64,000 nt of DNA, from assembly GCA_013407085.1 (NCBI GenBank), contig JACCGJ010019630.1, positions 1-64,000 of the forward strand, given 5' to 3'. The position numbers and the translations under genes were made by a program. A model generated the notes under the pieces. That model was not told where the DNA came from. It saw only the letters and a list, made by a program, of their open reading frames with translations, and did not search any database. The DNA comes from Atriophallophorus winterbourni (Eukaryota; Platyhelminthes; Trematoda; Plagiorchiida; Microphallidae). Shown here piece by piece: positions 56,641 through 64,000 of the stretch (the stretch's first letter is position 1; each line of letters begins with the position of its first letter).

Positions 56641-57509
56641 ACGCGATCGTTCATTGACGCCAAAATATCGTTTTGAAATTGCGAGGATTTTAGTTCGATA
56701 ATAAAAAATTCGCCAAATTCATTTGTGACCAGGAAGGATTCCGCAATCGTGTTTTGCACCAATATGGTTCGTTGTAAGAACAATAGCTAATTGCGGTTTC
56801 ATTAGACCAGATTTACCTTTTGATGCACAAGCCACAGATACAACGCTTGACCAGTATACTCGATGTAGGTAAACAGTCAGAAAAGCGTAGTCAATGTGAG
56901 TAACCAGAAACAAGGATTTGCTTCAGTATACTGTTTAGCTCACAAAAATATATTTAGCCAAGGACAAGCAACGTGAGCCCTGGGTCGGGGTTCAATTTGT
57001 GATTCTGTATTTCTCAACCTAATGGATTTTGCAAGAACTCGGTTCGATTAAACAATGTCCTCCGTCAAATAGCATGATAATATCAATATGTTGGGATTAT
57101 ATGATAGCAAGCACTGAAACAAGGAATTAAATAAACAACACTCAAGATCCGTTTGTAGTAAGATCCAAAAAAGGAACAACAGAAATGTCTTGGAAGCTAT
57201 CTTAAAATGATGTGTGTCACAGAGCACGTTAAAGTAGACATAAGTCCGTAGCATGAGTATACGCATGGAGGCGTACGGTCAATGATGAAGAAGAAGAAGA
57301 AAAATGGCTCAACAAAAGAGTTGCTCAATGAAGTGTGTGAACGTGTTTTCTGTCTAAGCAAAAAGCCACCGTTGTCAAAATGATTGGTAGATTCGTCGAT
57401 TACTCCACGGTATACAAAACAAGCTGTGTTGCACATTGAGAAGGACAAAGCTTTAACCGAATATTTTCAAAATTTCAGCATCAGGCAAGTGTTTAAGAAA
57501 AAAAGAAAT

Positions 57510-57725
57510 AAGGTACAAAGTTATACTTGAATGCAACTGTTACATAGGGTTCGTAGAACGAACCACGATGTTCTAACACAGATTCACAAAGTGATTCGTG
57601 GTCAAGCACTCAAGGCGCTTATGGATGACCAAAGTGAAGTGTTGCTCACATTCCCCGAAATTACACTCCACTACCGGTTTCTGGCTGTTGGCCGTCACCA
57701 AAGTGAGTCCACCAGGTTAAGTTGA
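57510..57725 (-). repeat. Triple-hairpin repeat, best copy
   Basis: Reverse complement: CAGCCAGAAACCGGTAGTGG, AAGCGC-CTTGA-GTGCTT, GAATCAC-TTT-GTGAATC, GGTTCGT-TC-TACGAACC, then GTTGCATTCAAGTATAACTT. Stems retained despite substitutions relative to 2225-2575. Confidence 0.7.
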
Positions 57726-57744
57726 TCTTGCGGGAGAACCTTAC

Positions 57745-58000
57745 AAGAAGAAGAAGAAGAAGAATGACTTTATTCGTGTTCACGGATTTTCAGCAATAAA
57801 AAAGAAAGACGTGAATTATAATATAGAAGAACACCGACACCTTTAGTTGGACGATCGTTCCTGAGAATGGACATATCAGTGTGAGAAACCTCAGCATCAA
57901 TTATCGAAGAGCTTAGCCACTTTTCTGATACAGCTATTATGTCGAAATGACGAGCAGCATTCCGCAAGCGAAGTTCTGCTAGTTTGCTAAGTAAACCATG
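57745..58000 (-). mobile_element. CR1-like LINE, internally deleted: endonuclease fused to 3' end
   Basis: Endonuclease N-terminal block HFDIIAVSEKWLSSSIIDAE and GVGVLLYYNSRLS is followed within about 100 bp by the LINE 3' end CGTGAACACGAATAAAGTCA and a (TTC)n tail. RT is missing. Confidence 0.75.
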
Positions 58001-58930
58001 CTCGTTTGTGTAGAGACATTGAAGCCCTCACGCTTAAGGATAGGAGCAGCTTCAGTTATAAGAATATCTAGAATATCTAGACCGCCGATCACGTTTGGAT
58101 CGGCTCTTGTGAGTTTTTGATTTGTCAACTCCGTCTGCACAATTTTCGTTTCGGTTAATGGAAGCTGTGGCGTCTGTCGCGGTTTACTGTTAATCCGCTT
58201 TTCGAGGGCCGAACGAAGACGAACATCTGCTAGAGCACAATGCCTGTGTCGATACTATTGTTACAAAACGTCGTTCACCATAGATTCAGATTGAAAGGTG
58301 ACCTGCGAGGACCTGATCCTTTGTAGCTAGAAGAGGCTGGCAAGCGCTTCAAGGAAGTAGTCAAGGTATCGGTAATTTTACTCAGTTGCTGAAAGAAGCG
58401 CCACTGTTCGCAATCATTAGTGGTGTTTTTTGTCAGCATCACTCTCATTCAGTTCCAGAACGCCATGAACAAAGATGATTTTTTGTCGCTTAGTGAGTTG
58501 TAATCAGGGCATGAAACTAGATATGCTGTTGGTGCAAGATGACACAAGGATACAGTTTCTTCTCAGCTACCTGGAAAGCGCATATGAGCATATTCTGGAT
58601 TGCTCTCAACTAGGCCAACCTCTTCGACAAGAGGGTCATACTTCGATGACCTCGCATTTCTTCGAAGCAGTACAAGACCAGGTGATAATAGCCATTGCGG
58701 TAGAGAGCTGCCTATAATAGACCGGCGAAGATGATAGAACATTCTTTGTGGTGGCTGTACAGATTAGCGAACTTTATTATTATTAGTGAACGGATAGAAT
58801 GGAGTGCGTCCGGTAATACAGACTCCATCATCATCACAAATGGCATTACACCGGTAGCATGTACCGAATGCTTAACTGCCACACAACCATGAAAAAGTAA
58901 AATTCGTAAAATATGGGGAAGGGTGGGACA
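58000..58930. other. Spacer without recognised gene
   Basis: Short frames on both strands (for example 58475-58717 +) show no known domain. 58845-58930 resembles 43690-43790 and may be a LINE 3' end. Confidence 0.4.
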
Positions 58931-58939
58931 TAAATAACA

Positions 58940-60290
58940 ACGGGTTCCATAGATGAGTTGTTGTTAGCCTCCTAGTGTCGATGTCGACCATGGATGTACA
59001 TCACAATCGCATGAATATTCAGGTTCTACAACTTTTCGAATGACCAAATAGTCCGATTCGGGAGGAACAATCTCTCCCGCAGCGCTTGCAACGATAAGCA
59101 GAACTCGGTTGTAGAGCGTCAGTTGCAAGACGGCGGCGTGATCTCCGTTCAGCAGCCAAGAGCTGTATCTGCTCCTCCCCAGCTTGCAGGCGACGCTTTA
59201 CACAATTCCTCCAAAGTGAGCGGTCAAGAGCAAGTTCTTCCCAACTGGCCGGGTCAATGCCAAGAGCTTTCGTATCTCTTTTGCAAACGTCTTTGTACCG
59301 CAAGTGCGGTTTGCCCAATGGTCGACTTCCTAATTGCAACTCACCATAAAGTATATCTTTCGGAATACGACCATTTTCCATTCTGTAGACATGACCAAGC
59401 CACCGCAGGCGGCGCTGTCGCAATAGGGTGAACATGCTCTGTAGACCAGCTTTGGAAAGCACTTCAGCGTTAGTCACTCTGTCCATCCACGATATGTTCA
59501 AGTTACGACGGATGCTTCGTAGATGGAAAGCATTCAGATTCCGTTCGTGTCTTGCGTGGGTGGTCTAGGTTTCACTGCCGTACAGTAAAGCATTTAGTAC
59601 GCACGCGCTGTACACCATCATTTTCGTTTTTACAGTCAGCTTGCGGTTACCCCAAACACGAGAGTTCAATCGGGACAAAATGACAGCTGCTCTGCCAATC
59701 CGCTTATCAATCTGTGTCTAGCGAGAGGTTATCCGCAATGGTTGAACCAAGATATGTGAAATGATGTACTGGTTCAAGCTGGTAGTTTACAACAGGGATG
59801 GTTGGAGGCAATACCCTCCCTTGACCAAGGACTTCGGTCTTGCTCATGCTGATTGTTAGACCAAAGTCTTTGCATGCCGACGAAAAACAGTCCATTAGCC
59901 ACTGGAGGTTCTCTTGGGAGTGAGCAACAAAGGCTGCATCGTCGGCAAACAACAGGTCACGGATTATCACATCCCGTACTTTGGTTTCTGCTCTCAACCG
60001 GTTCAGGTTGAAAAGCTTAACATTACTTCGCGTGCGTAGGTAAATGCCTTCTGTCCTCGTCCTAAAAGTGTGCTTCAGAACCAGAGCAAAGAAAATGCCG
60101 AACAACGTGGGAGCAAGAACACACCCTTGTTTGACGCCTCGGCGAATCTCAGAGGCTTCTGAACTGCAACCGTTGAAATGGACTGAGCCTGGGGGCAGCC
60201 TATCAGATCAAGCATTTTGAAAAGACCTTCCCTGATGACGTAGTCGAATGCCTTAGTTAAATCGATAAAAACAGCGTATAATGGCATACG
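58940..60290 (-). mobile_element. LINE with C-terminal zinc finger, RT and 3' end
   Basis: Minus strand: VFIDLTKAFDYVIREGLFKM (RT palm A), IIRDLLFADDAAFVAHSQEN (catalytic FADD), GLTISMSKTEVLGQGRVLP, HHFTYLGSTIADNLSLDTD, then RRLRWLGHVYRMENGRIPKD and the finger CKRCGRDCSSRIGLFGHSKSC. A stop near 59707 splits RT from the C-terminus, and the region around motif B is altered. 5' truncated at about 60290. The subclass is not certain. Confidence 0.88.
59019..59501 (-). CDS. LINE C-terminal domain with C2H2-like finger
   Basis: 161 open codons beginning WMDRVTNAEVLSKAGLQSMF, with the RRLRWLGHVYRM motif shared by many animal LINE and endonuclease-RT proteins, a basic linker, and a final CX2CX12HX4C finger that presumably binds template RNA or target DNA. 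Relic copies at 37490 and 56486. Confidence 0.8.
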   Translation of the reverse strand: MNISWMDRVTNAEVLSKAGLQSMFTLLRQRRLRWLGHVYRMENGRIPKDILYGELQLGSRPLGKPHLRYKDVCKRDTKALGIDPASWEELALDRSLWRNCVKRRLQAGEEQIQLLAAERRSRRRLATDALQPSSAYRCKRCGRDCSSRIGLFGHSKSCRT

Positions 60291-60294
60291 GTTC

Positions 60295-60404
60295 CAAGGT
60301 TTTCAAAGCCAGGGCGGTTTTGGGGATAAGCTCCCAATTCCAAAAATGCTCCAATGGCACGCGTCTCATATAGCCTCTGACAACCAAGTCCAGCTCCTGG
60401 CTGG
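60295..60404 (+). repeat. Fragment of the 557-bp GC-rich element
   Basis: AAGGTTTTCAAAGCCAGGGC, TTTGGGGATAAGCTCCCA and CTCTGACAACCAAGTCCAGC match 49500-49610 with scattered changes. Lies between two LINE relics; its minus-strand frame is fused with LINE sequence at 60404-60558. Confidence 0.7.
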
Positions 60405-60632
60405 AGGGTGTCTTGAGCGAATGGATACCTGTTTTCACTTTCCTACGAGCGTTGATCTCCTTATATAACAGCTTAGGGTTGTCTAGAAGTCTCAAAGATA
60501 GCTGTTGTTGACAAAGGAATTGATCATTACGTTTGAGAGGTGTACACTGGTTTCGCAATAATCTGTAGAATTCCCAGTTCTCTGAGGTGGGGCATCGAGA
60601 GCAAGTATGCCATGCAAGATTCCGTAATGCAA

Positions 60633-61600
60633 TTATTTTTTGGTCCGGCTTCTAATTGTCGGTCGGTCGTGTTTTGTTGGTATTGCCTTCATCGTCGGTG
60701 ATAAGTCAAGTAATGTGTGCCATCTTGTAACAAAATAACTCCAAGCAGTGTTAAGATGCGCAGTATGTAGCAAGTCCCGCCTGTTCGCGGCAACAGGCTC
60801 ACGTAATAGCGTGTAGTTCGTAATCCTCCTAGTAGTGGCGTCCGGTATCCCCTCATAATGACAGTAGCAGAGGTAGTCAAATATCAGCACGGCATGATCA
60901 GCATGACCTAGTGGTGGTTCGATCATCATGTTTTCGACCATCAGTTCTTCGTTGGTGAGTATCGGATCGAGGGTGGACGGGATCTGGTGACCGCAGAATC
61001 GTGTCGGTTCGTTGAAATGGCTGCACAATGGATGGATAGCAATCAATTCTGATAAGTCACGTCCAAACTGATGGCTGGGCGAGCCTGACGATACACCCGG
61101 AGAGTTGAAGTCTCTCATTATGAGGACATGCGTGAAGTGTTGAGAAAGTCCGAGTCGGGTGGCAGCCAGCAAAGAAGAGTCTGTACTAGATTCCGCATTT
61201 GGAGGGCGGTAGATCACACCCAACAAGGCCACGTCGTCGCGCTGCAAGAAAACTTTACACCACAAAGTGTCAGGAGCAGACAGGTCAGGGTCTTGGATCG
61301 CTTCACAGCGTAGTGCTTGATTGTAATACAGTAGGACACCTCCGCCCCTAGTCTTACGATCAATGCGGAATGACAGCATGTTTGGGAGCATTAGTTCAGC
61401 ATCCAATATGGTTGGGATCAACCAGGTTTCTGTAATGGCAATGAGATCAAAGTTTTTTGTCAAATGTAGCAGTTGTAATTCGGAGAATTTGTTCATGAAT
61501 CCTCGGATGTTCATATAGCAACAGGACAGTGTATCGCGGTTGCGTTGGGCGTCGTGAGGTGTAACACCTAGGAAGCCGATCCAGATGGGATATATATATA
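60633..61600 (-). pseudogene. CR1-like ORF2 AP-endonuclease
   Basis: Begins around YMNIRGFMNKFSELQLLHLT, then FDLIAITETWLIPTILDAEL, RTRGGGVLLYYN-type segment, VALLGVIYRPPNAESST, LIMRDFNSPGVSSGS, TLDPILTNEELMV and LGHADHAVLIFDY. These are the catalytic blocks of an EEP nuclease that nicks target DNA; the expected GDFN is RDFN here. Open for over 300 codons, but the RT no longer follows. Confidence 0.88.
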
Positions 61601-61700
61601 CCGTATTTTTCGGACTATAAGGCGCACATAAAAACACTAATTTTTACGAAAAATCAGCAGTAAGCCTTATATTCCGGTGCGCCTTATGTATGAAAAGTGT
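61590..61700 (-). repeat. DNA-transposon-like foldback (CGGACTATAAGGCGCAC)
   Basis: On +: ACCGTATTTTTCGGACTATA-AGGCGCACAT ... TAAGCCTTATATTCCGGTGC-GCCTTATGTATG. The ends are partly complementary (GGCGCAC / GTGCGCC). This motif pair is familiar from short dispersed DNA elements of many animals; the exact family was not checked. Confidence 0.55.
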
Positions 61701-62190
61701 ATGTTTACACTGTGAACATACACACACACACCACACAACACACATATAATATATGATATATATTTTGGTCTTTTGTGGTATTATATATATATATTTACCA
61801 CAATCATTTAAAAATGAAAAAGTGCCACCCGGCAATGCACGAGAAAAAGAAAGAAAGAAAAAAAGGTACAATATGAGGGGGGAATTTTTTTGTCCATTGT
61901 TCCACATGTCGATTTTTTGATTTTTTTTCCACAAATTTGAGGGGGGAACACAAAATAGAATGCACTCTCTCCACTGTTGCCGGTTCTCAGCCATCGTCGA
62001 CAGCGTCTCAAGCCACAGACACTCACTATACCTTGGACCCCACCCAGGAAGCCGCGTTCGTCCGACCCGAGCTAAACCCGACGTCAAGCGTTTTAAGGCC
62101 TTCTTCCAGGTCAGCGGTTGTCCACCTGAACACCGCCGCCAGCCTGGGCCAACTGACACACGCAGCGCGCGGAAGGGTAGGCGCTCAGGC
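61700..62190 (-). mobile_element. 3' end of a trematode LINE inserted in the CR1-like LINE
   Basis: Minus frame GQPLTWKKALKRLTSGLARV, GRTRLPGWGPRYSECLWLET and AENRQQWRECI is the C-terminal tail typical of schistosome and related LINEs (LPGWGPRDPHxxWLETLxDMAxNRxQWR). GC-rich coding end, then A/T-rich 3' UTR and AT/CA microsatellites. Confidence 0.7.
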
Positions 62191-62625
62191 TTCATTCTCA
62201 AGACATCCGGATGGGATCGGCTGTGGTAGGTTTTTTGAGGCGGCTGTTTCATATAATTCCGGCTGTTCGACCTCGGGTGTTGGGTCGGTAATTTTCTGTT
62301 CGGATCTAATCCAATTGGTATCGATAGACGAAAGAAGGCGAATTTCTGATGGAGCTTTCCATCGGTTTGCATACCAACAGTCGAGCGCCAACGTGAACAT
62401 ACTTTCAGACTGGAAAGTTATTTTCGTAATTCGTAATTGCCTTTGTAGTTCGGTGACTTGGATAGGCGTTTTAGCGATGTTGTGTGTGTGGCCGTTATGT
62501 TAGATTGCTGCTGTATAAAGCGCCGTTGCTCACAGTCGTGAATGTTGTTTTTGGATTCATCAGCGTCGGAAAGCTCAGGAATGCCGTGCACGTATATACT
62601 GCGTTTGTCATTATCCTGCTTCCAG

Positions 62626-63573
62626 TCAAATGACGGCTTTTTTGGCTTGCCGTGCTGCCCATGGTAGGTCCGCGAAGATGCGGGTTGGGGTAGGGGATTT
62701 GCGAAGTACGTACGTGGAGAGAAGCACGGTTTCAGCTGCTTCAACGGACTTTAGTGTGACACGCAGAAGTCTGGGTTCTCCGAAGTGCGACGAATTCGGA
62801 GGCCTGGACAACTGCACCACGTTATCCACTTCCGAGGAAACATGAAGGGTACGGCAAATTTGATCCCATTGCGAAAAGTCTTCGGATAGACGTTCTTTAA
62901 AACACGGTGACTTGGATTCGGGCACAGTTGTGCAGATCACTGTCATTCTACCATCGCGAGAATTCTGCCTAGGGTTTTTCTGTTGCTTAGCAGGAGGACG
63001 TGTTGCATCCATCGCTGGGACAAATGTTAGCTTCGAGATAAGAGTATCAATTTGCACACAAGGTGACGCAGCAACCACTTCGGAGTAGCCAAGCTTGGTG
63101 GCAATCTTGGGGCGGATATCGTCCTTAGAATAATGAGGTGGTGATGAACAGGTCGCAAACTTCGTTTTGAGTAGTTTCACGCGTGCTTCCAGTGAAGAGA
63201 TGATTTCTTTCTGCTGATCGAGCAAAGTAAGCAGATAGCGGATAATCGGTTTTTTGGAACAGTGTACGCAAAACCATGGTAAGTTTGTGCGCTGTCGATG
63301 CTCTTTTAATTCTGACGTTGATAACCCGGAACAACGCGAGTGGAACCATGTTGAGCGACTACTACACTCAATTCCTTCAATTACAGCTTTCGAGCAGTCT
63401 CCCTTGCCACAAATGTTGGCCTCCAAGTTTGGCAAGATTGACGTTCGTTTGTTACTGGATTTATGCTCTACGTTTTTTAAGGGTTGGCCTTTACCCGTTG
63501 TCTTAGATTCACTGGATTTTGTAGTAACTTTACCGTTAGAATATAGGTTCAATTTTGATTTACTATCAACCAT
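62626..63573 (-). CDS. CR1-like ORF1 with PHD finger
   Basis: 316 open codons from MVDSKSKLNLYSNGK. Residues about 52-102 form a PHD-like Cys4-His-Cys3 finger (CGKGDCSKAVIEGIECSSRS, TWFHSRCSGLS, WFCVHC). A short coiled coil (LLDQQKEIISSLEARVKLLK) and an RRM-like part (GRMTVICTTVPESKSP ... LLRVTLKSVEAAETVLLS) follow. ORF1 proteins of CR1 elements bind the element RNA. The frame is lost at 62626 and continues shifted (YVHGIPELSDADE at 62590). Confidence 0.82.
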   Translation of the reverse strand: MVDSKSKLNLYSNGKVTTKSSESKTTGKGQPLKNVEHKSSNKRTSILPNLEANICGKGDCSKAVIEGIECSSRSTWFHSRCSGLSTSELKEHRQRTNLPWFCVHCSKKPIIRYLLTLLDQQKEIISSLEARVKLLKTKFATCSSPPHYSKDDIRPKIATKLGYSEVVAASPCVQIDTLISKLTFVPAMDATRPPAKQQKNPRQNSRDGRMTVICTTVPESKSPCFKERLSEDFSQWDQICRTLHVSSEVDNVVQLSRPPNSSHFGEPRLLRVTLKSVEAAETVLLSTYVLRKSPTPTRIFADLPWAARQAKKAVI

Positions 63574-63654
63574 TATAACAATAATCGAATAAAAAATAAA
63601 AAATTTGTCACGGCAAAAAAGATTCAACTTGCGCGCCAGCTATTCTAGGCCGTA

Positions 63655-64000
63655 AAGTTCAGTTCAGTTCAGTTCAGTTTGCACAGGACGATATGTGGCA
63701 GTCGCCAATCGAGCGTCCAGATTTCTTCCGGTGGTATGCCAAAAAGAGCGCCCACCACTTCAAACAAAATAGGTTCACAGATTTCTTCTGGTAGGATGGT
63801 TACCTGGAATGTAGAGCAAAAACTCCCCTCACCAAAGGTGAGGAGACATTAATGCATTTTAAAGACCAGGTAAATACAATATCAATACTCAATTAGGGGC
63901 AAAATGCAGGAAATAATGAGCTCCATACGGCATCAAGTCTATTCTTGAAACACATTACAGAGTTAGAGTTCACGACATCTTCAGGTAAGCAGTTCCAGTA
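63655..64000 (-). mobile_element. LINE 3' end with (CTGAA)n tail
   Basis: Enters from the right edge. Minus frame YWNCLPEDVVNSNSVMCFKN-RLDAVWSSL is the C-terminus of CR1/jockey-type RTs (WNxLPExVVxAxSV..FK). The 3' end is a CTGAA pentamer tail at 63656-63680. Cut by the window edge. Confidence 0.8.

Larger units (their letters stand above)
60404..63640 (-). mobile_element. CR1-like LINE, ORF1 and endonuclease, with an insertion
   Basis: From right to left on the minus strand: ORF1 with PHD finger (63573-62626, then frame-shifted to about 62190), a foreign piece (about 61590-62190), and the ORF2 AP-endonuclease (61590-60633) running towards LLDNPKLLYKEINARRK at 60440. The RT is missing, being replaced by the GC-rich fragment and the next LINE. 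Confidence 0.85.

Noticed and set aside
53520..57765. GAA/TTC triplet runs (53520, 57290, 57750) as a CRISPR-like or coding repeat
   Set aside because: They are simple-repeat tails of LINE 3' ends; no spacer structure.
61937..62503. 188-aa plus-strand frame
   Set aside because: Antisense to LINE C-terminal and ORF1 sequence; GC-rich shadow.

Overview
This window looks like AT-rich nuclear DNA of a parasitic flatworm, most likely a digenean fluke. The evidence is two intron-containing, eukaryotic mitochondrial-type genes on the minus strand, and a dense mixture of trematode-style retroelements: RTE- and CR1-like LINEs, Penelope-like elements with GIY-YIG endonuclease, Ty3/gypsy elements, and tRNA-headed SINEs carrying hammerhead-ribozyme motifs as in the schistosome SMalpha family. 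No bacterial operon, CRISPR array or rRNA was seen. The assignment to flukes is inference from element content, not from a marker gene.

Left half (about 3.2-36.3 kb, minus strand): one large split gene for mitochondrial valyl-tRNA synthetase (VARS2 type). I could place about 20 exons, from a probable mitochondrial presequence (36164-36341), through the HIGH-type exon (32928-33034), the editing-domain exons (28.4-23.5 kb), the catalytic exons (22.4-13.0 kb, KMSKS at 13.1 kb), the anticodon-binding exons (9.1-5.2 kb), to a coiled C-terminal exon (3200-3331). Nearly all splice phases agree. The exon between presequence and HIGH exon, and the true 3' end, were not found. Its introns hold decayed LINEs, PLEs, SINEs and an internally deleted gypsy element (30.3-32.4 kb).

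Middle and right (40.2-52.9 kb, minus strand): a two-exon gene for mitochondrial ribosomal protein bL17m (MRPL17). The exons are separated by a 12-kb intron that apparently uses a GC-AG splice pair. The intron contains a pair of PLEs facing each other, several SINEs and a Ty3/gypsy element (46.3-52 kb). The reverse transcriptase of that gypsy element is split by a 557-bp GC-rich element with a 14-bp target duplication. That element is in turn split by a young, 1.39-kb non-autonomous LTR element with 191-bp LTRs (one mismatch) and a 5-bp duplication. Two nuclear genes for the mitochondrial translation machinery therefore lie side by side in the same orientation, with about 3.8 kb of repeats between them.

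Right end (53-64 kb): almost only LINE debris on the minus strand. It comprises a CR1-like element with PHD-finger ORF1 and endonuclease ORF (60.4-63.6 kb), a second LINE C-terminus with a C2H2-like finger (59.0-60.3 kb), a third one with reverse-transcriptase tail (54.2-55.7 kb), an internally deleted copy at 57.7-58.0 kb, and the 3' end of another at 63.66-64 kb. Short repeats recur across the window: a 240-bp SINE family (12 copies), a hammerhead SINE family (about 6 pieces), and a family with three consecutive small hairpins.
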